A stretch of 64,000 bases of DNA, from NCBI RefSeq assembly GCF_019969725.1, contig NZ_JAHXYW010000010.1, forward strand, positions 1 through 64,000, written 5' to 3'. Positions within the stretch are counted from its first letter, which is position 1; every line of letters starts with the position of its first letter. The translations under genes and the position numbers were made by a program. This DNA comes from Neobacillus bataviensis (lineage in GTDB: Bacteria; Bacillota; Bacilli; Bacillales_B; DSM-18226). The notes below the pieces were generated by a model, which saw nothing but the letters and a program-made list of their open reading frames with translations, had not been told where the DNA came from and ran no database searches. Of this stretch, positions 33,739 through 42,615 are shown one piece after another.

Positions 33739-34836
33739 ATGAATAAGGAAAAAATAAGTGGACTCCAACTTTTTTATTTGATGGCTGGATATGTGTTAGG
33801 GACGGCGATTATTTTAGGGTTAGGGCTGGATTCGAAGCAGGATGCCTGGATTTTTATCACCATCGGTATGTTAAGCAGTTTAATTTTAATGGCTGTTTAC
33901 ACGCAATTAGCCTCTTATTATCCAGGGGATTCCCTTGTTCAAATGCTTCCAAAGATTATCGGGAAGTATCTTTCTTATCCGGTCATTGTGTTATATATCT
34001 TTCACTTTACATACTCGGCGGCTAGAGCGGGAAGAGAATTAGGGGATCTGATCGTCACGACTATTCTTTCTGAAACTCCTATTATAGTAGTGATTGGAAG
34101 CTTTATGCTGCTCATAATTTATTGTTTGCGGGGCGGAGTTGAAACCCTTGGCCGTATGGCCGAAATCATATTTCCCGTTTATATTTTTTCCCTTATCCTG
34201 ATTTGGGTTTTATTATTTAGCGTGGATCAATTTGATATAAAAAATCTTACCCCGATCCTTGGTAAGGGTGTTAAACCTTTATTGAAACAAGCCTTTCCTG
34301 TAGGAGTCAATTTTCCATTTGGAGAAACCATTGTTATCATGATGTTTTTTCCATTCTTAAGTAAGCAGCAGTATGCACGAAGGATTGGGATGTCCATCCT
34401 TTTGGTTGGAGGCATCCTCTTAACCATTAATTCGATTATGATGATTGCTGTCTTAGGGCCGGAAATTTACAGTCATGATATCTTTACTCTTCTTTCTGCT
34501 ACGCAAATGGTTTCCGTAGCAGACTTTCTTGAACGCTTCGATGCCATGGTCATTTTAATGATGGTCGCCGGAGTGTTTTTTAAGGTAGGGGCGTTTCTTT
34601 TTGGAGCTGCAGTTGGAATTTCGCAATTATTTAAGTTAAAACAAACTCGTTCTGTTCTGCTAGGACTTGGGAGCCTTGTTCCCCCCTTATCGCTTATCAC
34701 CGCATCGAGTTATGTTGAACATATAGAATTTGGTTTTAAGGTGTATGTACCGTATATTCATACTTTGTTGCAAATTATCATGCCAATTTTATTCCTTGGC
34801 ATTGCTTTTATTCGAAAAAAAATGGGCCATATATAA
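33739..34836 (+). CDS. spore germination permease, GerAB family
   Basis: 365 residues from ATG 33739. An APC-fold transporter with about ten hydrophobic segments and the family pattern near the N-terminus (ISGLQLFYLMAGYVLGTAII), then YPGDSLVQMLPKIIGKYLSYPVIVLYIFHF. B-subunits of germinant receptors sit in the inner spore membrane and are thought to recognise the germinant. The order here is B, A, C and then a small 2-TM gene. Germinant specificity cannot be deduced. Confidence 0.93.
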   Translation: MNKEKISGLQLFYLMAGYVLGTAIILGLGLDSKQDAWIFITIGMLSSLILMAVYTQLASYYPGDSLVQMLPKIIGKYLSYPVIVLYIFHFTYSAARAGRELGDLIVTTILSETPIIVVIGSFMLLIIYCLRGGVETLGRMAEIIFPVYIFSLILIWVLLFSVDQFDIKNLTPILGKGVKPLLKQAFPVGVNFPFGETIVIMMFFPFLSKQQYARRIGMSILLVGGILLTINSIMMIAVLGPEIYSHDIFTLLSATQMVSVADFLERFDAMVILMMVAGVFFKVGAFLFGAAVGISQLFKLKQTRSVLLGLGSLVPPLSLITASSYVEHIEFGFKVYVPYIHTLLQIIMPILFLGIAFIRKKMGHI

Positions 34837-34866
34837 TTGCTTGTCTAATGAGGGTGGTGCCGATAC

Positions 34867-36423
34867 TTGAGTCTGTTTCGCAAGACTACAAAATTAAGTT
34901 CTAAAAAACAAAAAAGTCAGCAAAATGAAAATCAAAATCAACCTGAATCGGTTTTATTATCAGGACATCTTCAGGATGACTTTCAACAGATTAAGCACCT
35001 GTTTAAAGCAGCGGGAGATTTCGTATATCGGGAGATTGAAATAACTCCCAAATATCCGGCCGTTATTTTATACCTGAACGGAATAATCAATGTTGAAAGA
35101 ATGGAGTTACATGTGATCCAGCCATTGTTAAAGCATGAGGCAGGATTATTGCCGCCCTATCCAACCATCGATCACTTCAAAGCGCTGCTTAGTGCTGCTC
35201 GAGTCACCCAGGGGGAAACCTTTCAGGAAGCAGTTGATCATATTTTATCGGGGAGTACAGTTTTACTCATCAACGGCTTTCAAAAAGCCATTTTTATCAG
35301 CGAGCAGGCATGGGAACAGCGCTCGATTGAGGAGCCTGCATCGGAAGCTATTGTATTAGGGCCAAGAGAAGGGTTTACAGAGAATGTCACAACGAACATC
35401 AGTATGATTCGGAGACGTTTAAAAACACCCAATCTAAAATTTGAAATGATGAAGGTTGGTAAGCTGTCAAACACGGGAGTAGTTATTACATATCTTGAAG
35501 GAATCGCGGAGCCTTCTATACTAGAGGAAGTTCGGAGCAGAATCGAGCGGATTGAAATCGATGCAATTGAGGACAGCGGCTATATTCTGGAGTTTATTGA
35601 GGATCAACCCTTTTCCGTGTTTCCACAGATTTTGCAAACGGAACGGCCAGATCGGGTGGTCGGAAATCTTCTCGAGGGGAGAATTGCGATAATCGTGGAC
35701 AATAGTCCTTTTGCCTTGATTGTACCGGTCACTTTTTTTCAAATGATGAATTCGCCGGAAGATTATTATGGAAGGTTTATCATGACCACCTTTATTCGAT
35801 TCATCAGGTATTTGTTTTTAATCGTGGCATTATTATTTCCATCCATTTATATTGCTGTCACTACCTTTCATCACGAGCTATTGCCTACCAATCTTATATT
35901 CAGCGTTGCGGCCTCAAGGGAAAAGGTTCCCTTTCCGGCGGTAATAGAAGCCTTGTTAATGGAGATTACGTTTGAGGCATTGCGTGAGGCTGGTTTACGC
36001 TTGCCAAGACCAATTGGATCGACCGTTAGTATTGTTGGGGCATTGGTCGTCGGCCAAGCCGCGGTTGAGGCTGGAATCGTTTCGGCACCGTTGGTCATTG
36101 TGGTTGCGACGACAGGGATTGCTTCTTTTATGTTTCCTAGCTATCCCTTAACAGGTGCGATCCGGCTTCTTCGTTTCTTTATGATTTTTCTAGCTGCAAC
36201 GCTAGGGTTTTACGGTATCTTCCTTGGCGTATTTTTTATCTTGGTTCATCTCGTGCAGCTTCGCTCTTTTGGTGTTCCCTATTTAGCGCCTCTAGCTCCC
36301 TTTCATTTTAATAACGTGAAAGATTTATTAATCCGCGTTCCATGGTGGATGATGAATGAGCGTCCACAGGAAACGGGAAAAACCAATTTGAAGAGGTTAC
36401 GATACCGAAGACGTAAATACTAG
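34867..36423 (+). CDS. spore germination protein, GerAA family
   Basis: 518 residues from TTG 34867, with GAGGGTGG upstream. The soluble N-terminal region contains VLLINGFQKAIFI and the motif ESVIRGPREGF-like EAIVLGPREGFTENVTTNISMIRRRLKTPNLKFE that marks GerAA proteins. The C-terminal half has five or six helices with PEDYYGRFIMTTFIRFIRY and the segment TVSIVGALVVGQAAVEAGIVS. The A subunit is the pore-forming core of the germinant receptor. It stands 30 bp after the B gene. Confidence 0.95.
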   Translation: MSLFRKTTKLSSKKQKSQQNENQNQPESVLLSGHLQDDFQQIKHLFKAAGDFVYREIEITPKYPAVILYLNGIINVERMELHVIQPLLKHEAGLLPPYPTIDHFKALLSAARVTQGETFQEAVDHILSGSTVLLINGFQKAIFISEQAWEQRSIEEPASEAIVLGPREGFTENVTTNISMIRRRLKTPNLKFEMMKVGKLSNTGVVITYLEGIAEPSILEEVRSRIERIEIDAIEDSGYILEFIEDQPFSVFPQILQTERPDRVVGNLLEGRIAIIVDNSPFALIVPVTFFQMMNSPEDYYGRFIMTTFIRFIRYLFLIVALLFPSIYIAVTTFHHELLPTNLIFSVAASREKVPFPAVIEALLMEITFEALREAGLRLPRPIGSTVSIVGALVVGQAAVEAGIVSAPLVIVVATTGIASFMFPSYPLTGAIRLLRFFMIFLAATLGFYGIFLGVFFILVHLVQLRSFGVPYLAPLAPFHFNNVKDLLIRVPWWMMNERPQETGKTNLKRLRYRRRKY

Positions 36424-36443
36424 GTTGTTTTTACAAGGACAGG

Positions 36444-37601
36444 ATGGTTCGGATGAGAGTGATAAGAAAGCTTTCGCTATTGGTCATGTCAGTAATTTTG
36501 CTTACAGGCTGTTGGAACCGTGTTGAAATTAACGATATTGCCATTGTTACCGCTATTGGATTAGACCTTGTGGAAGGGGACGAGATTCGCTTATCCCTTC
36601 AAGTTGCCCTTCCATCCAAGCTGGGGCCGGCGGTAGGAGGAGGTACCAGCGGAAAAAGCACCATTGTCATTTCAGAGACGGGTAGAACCGTTTCCGAAGC
36701 ATACCGCAATATTCAAGGAAAGCTGCCGAGACGAATCTTTTTTTCTCAAAGCAGGGTCCTATTGGTTGGTGAGGATTTGGCCAAAAAGGGGGTTACACAT
36801 ATTATCGATTTTCACACAAGGTATGCTGAACCCCGCATCAATAGTTTTATTATGTTTACAAAGGGCAGAGCCTCAGAAATTCTTAAAAGTATGCCGAGAT
36901 TTGAAAGTGCTTCGGCCGAAGAAATGAAGGAACTGGCCAAGCAGGATCTTGGAATGAAAATTTATGTCAGGGACTTTCTCAATATGCTTTTAACAGATGG
37001 TCTAGAGCCATTTGCCCCTCAGTTTTCGTTAAAGCCCCTTGAAGTAAAGACAAAAGATAAATCAGGGAAAATTCAAGCTTTAAATGGCATCGCAGTCTTC
37101 AAAAAAGACAAGCTGGCAGGCTGGATGACTCCAGTGGAAACCCGCGGGCTTTTATGGATTCGCAATGAAATGAAAGCAGGGATTATAACTGTTGATGTAC
37201 CTAAGGAAAAGGGGGGCGGATATGTTAGTATGGAAATCGTCAGAGCGGAAGCGAAATTGGTTCCTATCATAAAACATGGAACCCTCAGGATGACAGTTAA
37301 GATTACCTCAGAGTATAGTGTGATTGAGAATGACTCAAAGTTAAAGTTATTTGAAACGAAGATAATCGAGGATTTACAGGAAAAGGTAGAAAATGAAATT
37401 AAAGATCGATTACAGTTGGTCGTAAATAAGGCTCAAAACGATTTTCGCTCAGACATATTCGGATTTGGACAAACTGTTTACCGGAAATATCCTAAACAAT
37501 GGAATACCCGGTATAAAAAGAATTGGGAACAGGAATTTGCTCAATTAGACGTATCTATTGACTCAAAAGCTTTTATAAGAAGAATCGGTCTAATTAAGTA
37601 A
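36444..37601 (+). CDS. spore germination lipoprotein, GerAC family
   Basis: 385 residues from ATG 36444 (AAGGA 4 nt upstream; ATG 36453 is an alternative). Lipobox LLTGCWNRVEINDI is the hallmark of GerAC lipoproteins. Three-domain soluble region with GRTVSEAYRNIQGKLPRRIFFSQSRVLLVGE and the C-terminal helix (IIEDLQEKVENEIKDRLQLV) follow. The C subunit is anchored on the outer face of the inner spore membrane and is needed for receptor assembly. Confidence 0.95.
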   Translation: MVRMRVIRKLSLLVMSVILLTGCWNRVEINDIAIVTAIGLDLVEGDEIRLSLQVALPSKLGPAVGGGTSGKSTIVISETGRTVSEAYRNIQGKLPRRIFFSQSRVLLVGEDLAKKGVTHIIDFHTRYAEPRINSFIMFTKGRASEILKSMPRFESASAEEMKELAKQDLGMKIYVRDFLNMLLTDGLEPFAPQFSLKPLEVKTKDKSGKIQALNGIAVFKKDKLAGWMTPVETRGLLWIRNEMKAGIITVDVPKEKGGGYVSMEIVRAEAKLVPIIKHGTLRMTVKITSEYSVIENDSKLKLFETKIIEDLQEKVENEIKDRLQLVVNKAQNDFRSDIFGFGQTVYRKYPKQWNTRYKKNWEQEFAQLDVSIDSKAFIRRIGLIK

Positions 37602-37623
37602 TTTCCGGAAAAAGGAATGGAAT

Positions 37624-37788
37624 ATGTTTAAGATTTTAGTGATTATCCTCATTTATGTTATTGTTTTTGCCTGGGAAGCGCCGCGATTATTTCGAAAAAA
37701 AGAAGGGAAGGAATTAGCCGTTTTTTCATGTCTCGTGTTCATTGGATTGGTACTAAGTATCGCAGTGGTCATTTTATCTTTTGTTTAA
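37624..37788 (+). CDS. germinant receptor D-type small membrane protein (2 TM)
   Basis: 54 residues starting MFKILVIILIYVIVFAW, from ATG 37624 behind AAAGGA and 22 bp after the gerAC-type gene. Two membrane helices (about 2-17 and 33-52) are joined by a basic loop (RLFRKKEGKE). Small two-helix D proteins encoded next to gerA-type operons are known in Bacillus and modulate receptor function; this gene fits by size, topology and place. No homology claim beyond that can be made from the sequence alone. Confidence 0.75.
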   Translation: MFKILVIILIYVIVFAWEAPRLFRKKEGKELAVFSCLVFIGLVLSIAVVILSFV

Positions 37789-37885
37789 TAACTGATCACA
37801 CGGTAAATGAAAGAGCGTTTCATTGCCCAACCAGCAAAAAAGCGGCCTTTCTCGTTCAATGAAATGTGACCCAATGGCAAAAATC

Positions 37886-37920
37886 AAAAAAGGGACGTTT
37901 TCAGCGTTCCCTTTTTATTT
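37886..37920. terminator. bidirectional terminator between germination operon and terC
   Basis: AAAAAGGGACG (37887-37897) pairs with CGTTCCCTTTTT (37905-37916, one bulge). It lies between convergent genes and has T tails in both directions. Confidence 0.75.
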
Positions 37921-38640
37921 TTCCTTAGATAATAACCATCCGCCAAGGGCAATAAGAAGCAAAACGGACCAGAAAGTTGTATTCCAAAGGGAGCCCTCGA
38001 TAAATCCATGCGGAATCATGTGAACAGATGGATGGGCAAGCGTATGTATCAATAACTTTATTCCGACCCAGCCGACTAGCAGCATTGCGGCCTTTTCCAT
38101 ACTCGGGCGTTTTGCCAGGACCTTGACGAAGAATCCGGCGGCAAACCGAATCACCAATAATCCTGCGATAGCTCCTAATACAATAACGATAAATTGGGCA
38201 CCGTCCATCCCGCCAATTTCCCCTAGCGGCGTATCTGGCAAGTCAATGACAAGGGCGACTGCTGCTAAAATGGAATCTATCGCGAAGGCGATGTCGGCGA
38301 AGGCAATTTGCGCAACCGTCACTCGATAGCTTTTTCTTTTATTGACCTTTTTTTCATGGTCACTTTTAAGCAAGTGTTTTAATGCAATAAAAATTAAATA
38401 GGCAGCGCCGACCGCTTGAATTTGCCACACGTCGAAAAGATACGAAATGATAAAGATGGCTGCAATCCTGAAGATAAACGCGAATAACAACCCAAGGTTA
38501 ATTGCCTTTCTTTGCTGTTTAACAGGTAAATGCCGCGCCATGATCGCTAACACCAATGCATTATCGGTTGAGAGTAATCCCTCTAAAACTATCAAAATAA
38601 TTAAAATCCAGCCATACTCTAAAAATAACGATACCTCCAT
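37915..38640 (-). CDS. TerC family membrane protein
   Basis: 241 residues from ATG 38640, directly behind GGGGGAGG; an in-frame ATG 27 nt upstream lacks a site. About seven helices are predicted. TerC-family residues: EGLLSTDNALVLAIMARHLP, where the acidic residues lie in the membrane, and FADIAFAIDSILAAVALV. Members of this family (YceF, YkoY, MeeF/MeeY) are implicated in manganese export or metalation of exported enzymes. I looked for the yybP-ykoY manganese riboswitch upstream and did not find it. A 31-residue peptide gene lies 74 bp upstream on the same strand. Confidence 0.9.
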   Translation of the reverse strand: MEVSLFLEYGWILIILIVLEGLLSTDNALVLAIMARHLPVKQQRKAINLGLLFAFIFRIAAIFIISYLFDVWQIQAVGAAYLIFIALKHLLKSDHEKKVNKRKSYRVTVAQIAFADIAFAIDSILAAVALVIDLPDTPLGEIGGMDGAQFIVIVLGAIAGLLVIRFAAGFFVKVLAKRPSMEKAAMLLVGWVGIKLLIHTLAHPSVHMIPHGFIEGSLWNTTFWSVLLLIALGGWLLSKEK

Positions 38641-38713
38641 AAATTCCTCCCCCAATCGCTTGTACATATATATTCAGGGGAGGAAGGAGATATTATTTTT
38701 TAAGAGTTTAAGA

Positions 38714-38809
38714 TTATTTAATGAAAAGATCAAAGGCAAGTGAAACCAGCCAGCCAAGAGCAAGAGCCACTGTCAGATATGTACCTAGACCAAGTAAAAT
38801 CTCCGCCAT
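38714..38809 (-). CDS. 31-residue single-helix membrane peptide
   Basis: Starts at ATG 38809 directly behind GAGGAGGAATC, a near-perfect ribosome site, and ends with TAA at 38714. The peptide begins MAEILLGLGTYLTVALALGW and is almost entirely one hydrophobic helix. It precedes terC by 74 bp on the same strand and may be cotranscribed. I do not recognise a family; the strong site and clean start-stop support translation. Confidence 0.55.
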   Translation of the reverse strand: MAEILLGLGTYLTVALALGWLVSLAFDLFIK

Positions 38810-38934
38810 GATTCCTCCTCTTTTTACATTAAAATTTTAATCTCTTCCCTATAAAACAAAGCCATTATAACAAGAAATTATGAGGAAATTGTCGAATTAA
38901 CAAAAATTCACCGAATTGTAAAAAAACTTTCATC

Positions 38935-39060
38935 TCACTTTAATAAAAGAAACAACATTATCCAATTTTGTAGAATCCAACCTTCGAATAACCGCAATTG
39001 TAGAATAAGGCTTAAATTTTGTAGAATACTCACTCAAATTTGAAGGATGTTACTTGGTAA
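38935..39060 (+). repeat. TTGTAGAAT intergenic repeats upstream of ftsZ paralogue
   Basis: TTGTAGAAT occurs at 38968, 38998 and 39019, with a related TTCGAAT at 38983. The last two copies are 21 bp apart, matching the period of other intergenic repeats in this window; the first spacing is 30. The 423-bp region 38810-39232 has no other recognisable content. Confidence 0.5.
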
Positions 39061-39232
39061 TAGGGGAAAGTAGGACCTTTTTTCCAATTACCTTGTGCTT
39101 ATTTTCCTGTTTTATAAAAACTAGGTAAAACTTAACTGGACAGGCAAATTAATGTTTCATAGACTACTAAGTAAAAAACGGATAGCCTTGATTCTTAGTA
39201 AAACAAATCAGTGGAAACGAGGGGGAAGGATC

Positions 39233-40444
39233 ATGTTGGAATTTGCTGCAAATATGGACCAATTGGCCACGATTAAAGTTGTAGGTGTTGGCGGCGGGGG
39301 GAACAATGCCGTGAACCGGATGATTGAGGACGGAGTGGAAGGTGTAGAATTTATTGCAGTGAATACGGATGCCCAAGCGATCAATCAATCTCAAGCAGAA
39401 ATTAAGATGCAAATTGGTTCATCGTTAACTAGGGGTTTAGGAGCAGGCGCTAATCCGGAAATAGGAAAATTGGCGATAGAAGAAAGCAAAAAGCAGATAG
39501 AAGAAGTGTTAGCAGGAGCTGACATGGTTTTCGTAACAGCTGGAATGGGCGGCGGTACTGGGACAGGTGCAGCACCGGCCATTGCGAAAATTGCCCGAAA
39601 GCTTGGTGCCCTTACCATTGGAGTGGTCACGCGTCCGTTCAAATTTGAAGGCAAGAAACGGGCAATGAACGCGGAAAGTGGAATTGACGCCATGAGGGAA
39701 GCAGTAGATACCTTAATTATAATTCCAAACGATCGTTTATTAGAGATTGTCGATCGAAATACCCCCATGATTGAGGCTTTCCGCGAAGCGGATGCCGTCC
39801 TCCGCCAAGGTGTTCAAGGGATTTCCGATTTAATTGCTGTGCCTGGTTTAATCAACCTTGATTTTGCTGATGTGAAAACGGTCATGTCCCATAAAGGGAC
39901 TGCCTTAATGGGAATTGGGATTGCTACTGGAAGCAATCGCGCCGCTGAGGCTGCCCAGAAGGCCTTAAACAGCCCGATCCTTGAAACCTCTATTAATGGA
40001 GCCCAGGGCGTAATCATGAACATCACTGGCGGTCGAAATCTTAGTCTTTTTGAAGTCCAGGAGGCAGCTGAAATCGTTGCTGCTGCTTCTCATGAGGAAT
40101 TAAATATGATTTTTGGTTCGGTCATTAACGAGAATTTAAAGGATGAAATCATTGTCACGATTATTGCCACTGGATTCAATGAGGAAGTAGAGGCAGTAGT
40201 ACAACCATCTTCCCAGCCGCCTATCATTGAAAGGCCTAATCCTTATGAAAGGGAACCACGTACGCTACATAATCGGCTAAACCATGCCGAACGTGATCAG
40301 GGTTATGGAAGGGAACCACGTACGCAACATAATCGGGTAAACCATATCGAACCTGATCAGGATTATGGCCGACATTTAGATACACAAGAAGAATCGCTGG
40401 ATGTTCCTACGTTTTTGCGACAGAGAAAAAGACGATCTAGATAA
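39233..40444 (+). CDS. FtsZ paralogue (orphan, outside dcw cluster)
   Basis: 403 residues from ATG 39233 behind GAGGGGGAAGG; an in-frame ATG 81 nt upstream has no site. The GTPase domain is complete: [15 protein letters not shown] (about 17-31), tubulin signature GGGTGTG (106-112), [15 protein letters not shown], and the T7 loop NLDFAD (208-213). The C-terminal peptide [16 protein letters not shown] keeps the tail that binds FtsA, SepF, ZapA-type partners. The linker (316-388) has a 20-residue tandem duplication. No ftsA or other division gene is adjacent, so this is probably a second copy next to a canonical ftsZ elsewhere. It may act in a special division such as sporulation, or be a recent duplicate. 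Confidence 0.92.
   Translation: MLEFAANMDQLATIKVVGVGGGGNNAVNRMIEDGVEGVEFIAVNTDAQAINQSQAEIKMQIGSSLTRGLGAGANPEIGKLAIEESKKQIEEVLAGADMVFVTAGMGGGTGTGAAPAIAKIARKLGALTIGVVTRPFKFEGKKRAMNAESGIDAMREAVDTLIIIPNDRLLEIVDRNTPMIEAFREADAVLRQGVQGISDLIAVPGLINLDFADVKTVMSHKGTALMGIGIATGSNRAAEAAQKALNSPILETSINGAQGVIMNITGGRNLSLFEVQEAAEIVAAASHEELNMIFGSVINENLKDEIIVTIIATGFNEEVEAVVQPSSQPPIIERPNPYEREPRTLHNRLNHAERDQGYGREPRTQHNRVNHIEPDQDYGRHLDTQEESLDVPTFLRQRKRRSR
40244..40363 (+). repeat. 60-bp tandem duplication in ftsZ-paralogue linker
   Basis: Two consecutive 60-bp units (40244-40303, 40304-40363) encode [20 protein letters not shown] and [21 protein letters not shown] third start (YGR) follows. The units differ at several bases, so the duplication is not brand new. 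Confidence 0.95.
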
Positions 40445-40527
40445 AAATCCTATCTATTTTCCACCTCGCTATGGAACTTTTTTCTAAGATAATCGTATTT
40501 TAGGAAAAGAACTGGGGGGGAAGACAG

Positions 40528-40653
40528 GTGAAAGATAAAGCACTTTATTTTAAAGATAATTTTTTTTCATCCGAAAGGACGGAAATTTTTAATAGTTCAA
40601 AAGAAATGGAATGCAAGCGCAGCTTCAAACTCAGGCGGCGGAAATTAAGATAA
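40528..40653 (+). CDS. short hypothetical protein, possible remnant
   Basis: 41 residues from GTG 40528 with GGGGGGAAG upstream. It starts KDKALYFKDNFFSSERTEIF, which resembles the first strands of tubby/LURP-one-like Bacillus proteins, then ends in a basic tail. After about residue 27 the likeness stops, so this may be the 5' remnant of a truncated gene. Low confidence. Confidence 0.3.
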   Translation: MKDKALYFKDNFFSSERTEIFNSSKEMECKRSFKLRRRKLR

Positions 40654-40661
40654 TCAAAAAA

Positions 40662-40690
40662 GGCAACTGCATGGGCAGTTGTCTTTTTCG
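40662..40690. terminator. bidirectional terminator
   Basis: GGCAACTGC (40662-40670) pairs with GCAGTTGTC (40675-40683, one G-U), with A and T runs on either side. Serves the convergent genes around it. Confidence 0.8.
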
Positions 40691-40699
40691 TTAAATCGA

Positions 40700-41188
40700 T
40701 TAAATGGTGTCGTCGAGTGAAGGCATTGATTCAGACATGGATAATGGTGGACTGGTTAAGCTTGGAGGATCAGCATGAATATGCAAGTTCTCTACTTCAA
40801 CAAAATCGGAATGTCTAAAAAACATAGTTGGTTCGTGCATGTTATCGGATGAACGGAAACCTACAACTGTAACCTCCACTTTTTCAGCATCCTCATCAAC
40901 ATCCCCTTTTACTGTAACGCGCAGAATATAGTTTGGTGCATAGCCGAATAAAAATATAACTCTAGTACTATTATGAGGAACAAGGAAATTTCTTGTTGGA
41001 GGAAGTTGTTGTTCCGGACCACTCGAACTTGTAGCGAAATCAATTATCATATCAATGGTAAAATCCTTTGTTGTTGGATTTTTAAATTGGATCTGGGTAA
41101 TGTTTGGAAAAGAACCCGCAGGATCTCCTGATATTTTCGCCGGGACTTTAAATGGTCCAGTAGTAATCGCTTCTTTTTTGTGCCCCAA
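40700..41188 (-). CDS. hypothetical protein, beta-rich
   Basis: 162 residues if started at TTG 41188, which has AGGTGA 5 nt upstream; an upstream ATG in frame (41209) is possible. No signal peptide or membrane helix. The sequence (ITQIQFKNPTTKDFTIDMIIDFATSSSG, TRVIFLFGYAPNYILRVTVKGDV) looks like a beta-sandwich. The C-terminus is His/Pro/Ser-rich. I do not recognise the family; in composition it resembles some spore-surface proteins, but that is not evidence of function. Confidence 0.55.
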   Translation of the reverse strand: MGHKKEAITTGPFKVPAKISGDPAGSFPNITQIQFKNPTTKDFTIDMIIDFATSSSGPEQQLPPTRNFLVPHNSTRVIFLFGYAPNYILRVTVKGDVDEDAEKVEVTVVGFRSSDNMHEPTMFFRHSDFVEVENLHIHADPPSLTSPPLSMSESMPSLDDTI

Positions 41189-41447
41189 GTTTTCACCTAC
41201 TTTTTTCATACCCAATAAGATATGTACATAGATCTAAAATGGTGTGGACAAGTTAGGTGCTTTTCACCTCCAAATTTTTCTTGTTTCACGAATTCGCCGA
41301 GTGGTCAGGGCTATCCGCCAATTGGACGAGACAATCCATTTCCAAACTAAAGTGATACTTGTAAATATATGGGAAGCATTTGGATAAAATATTATCTTAT
41401 TAAAAATAATAAAATGTCGAGTAAATACCTAAAAATGAGGATTTTTA

Positions 41448-42467
41448 ATGAAAATACTTTTAATAGCCATTTTTTCGTTCGGAATTTTCAGCAGTGCTTG
41501 CTCGGAGGAGTCTATAAGACCGGCTGCTGCCTCCCATTCCGAGGAAATCCAAATACATCAAAAAATCAGAGAGTATTTGGTTTCCAACCATGTTAGTGGC
41601 AGTATTGCCGTTGCAAAAAACGGTAGCACGTTGTTTTCTGAGGGGACAGGGTATTCAGATATTTCGAAACGGACGTTAAATCGTCCGACCACTACTTATC
41701 CTATTGGTTCGATTACGAAAACCATGGTTGCTGTTTGTATACTTCAGCTTCAAGAAAAAGGATTGTTGAGGATACATGACTCGGTATCCAAATATGTCCC
41801 GACCCTTCCGAAAAATGTGAAGATCGCACATTTGTTAAATCATACCTCTGGAATCAAGGGGCCCATTTGGCACACAGGGATCAAAAACCCTAAGGACATT
41901 ATTAAGAAGGCCGTGGTTAAATTTCCGGCTGGGACAAAATGGGAGTATAACGATATCAACTATATTGTCCTAGGTTATATTGTCGAACAGGTAACAGGCG
42001 GCACTCTGCATGATTATATTGAAAAAAATATTTTTCATAAGGCCTCCATGGTAAATGCGGGTTTTATTAACTCTGGGACATTTTCTTCAAAGGGTTATTT
42101 CAAAGTGGCAGGGCAGTTTTTACAATCAAGTAAACTGAATCCATCTTTGCTTTTTGGCTGCGGTGATATTTATGCAACGGCAAAGGATCTCTATCTGTTT
42201 GATGAAGCCTTAATGACAGGGAAGCTCCTAACCAAGCAAAGTGTAAAGAAAATGGTCACACCAGGGCCAAAATCGAGTTATGGTCTCGGTGTTTACCATA
42301 AAGACGACCGCATTTACAGCAGAGGCGTTGTCGGGGGCTGGGAGTCGCTCCATGTGTATTACAAGGATAAAACCTCCATCGTCGTCCTTCTAAATGTTCG
42401 GGATAAACAGAGGGATATCAAGAAGCTTTCGGCTGACATTTATCGCATTGTGAAGGAAGAATTTTAA
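41448..42467 (+). CDS. beta-lactamase-fold serine hydrolase lipoprotein
   Basis: 339 residues. The N-terminus LLIAIFSFGIFSSACSEES is a lipoprotein signal with Cys near residue 18. Serine-hydrolase motifs of the class C beta-lactamase/PBP4* family follow: YPIGSITKTM (nucleophile Ser and Lys of SxxK), WEYNDINY (YxN position, here Y-N-D), and VVGGWESLH near the third motif. Such proteins cleave D-amino acid peptides or esters and are anchored outside the membrane. 41216-41447 upstream shows nothing recognisable beyond an AT-rich promoter-like region. Confidence 0.88.
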   Translation: MKILLIAIFSFGIFSSACSEESIRPAAASHSEEIQIHQKIREYLVSNHVSGSIAVAKNGSTLFSEGTGYSDISKRTLNRPTTTYPIGSITKTMVAVCILQLQEKGLLRIHDSVSKYVPTLPKNVKIAHLLNHTSGIKGPIWHTGIKNPKDIIKKAVVKFPAGTKWEYNDINYIVLGYIVEQVTGGTLHDYIEKNIFHKASMVNAGFINSGTFSSKGYFKVAGQFLQSSKLNPSLLFGCGDIYATAKDLYLFDEALMTGKLLTKQSVKKMVTPGPKSSYGLGVYHKDDRIYSRGVVGGWESLHVYYKDKTSIVVLLNVRDKQRDIKKLSADIYRIVKEEF

Positions 42468-42615
42468 TAGGAATTATATTCCCCTATACCCATATTCGAC
42501 TATTTATAGCAAATATGGACAGAAAATGAAGGATCTCGTCGAATTATACATATATATGGGGGATTTACTTCATTTTATAAAAAGAACGCAGTATTTTTGT
42601 GGGGGAGAAAGAGAA

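Noticed and set aside
38641..38900. yybP-ykoY manganese riboswitch upstream of terC
   Set aside because: TerC genes often have it, but the conserved loop sequences are not found in the leader; a small peptide gene occupies the region.
41216..41447. Gene or RNA in the 232-bp gap before the serine hydrolase
   Set aside because: No ribosome site with a sustained frame, no hairpin with T tract and no conserved RNA motif could be seen.
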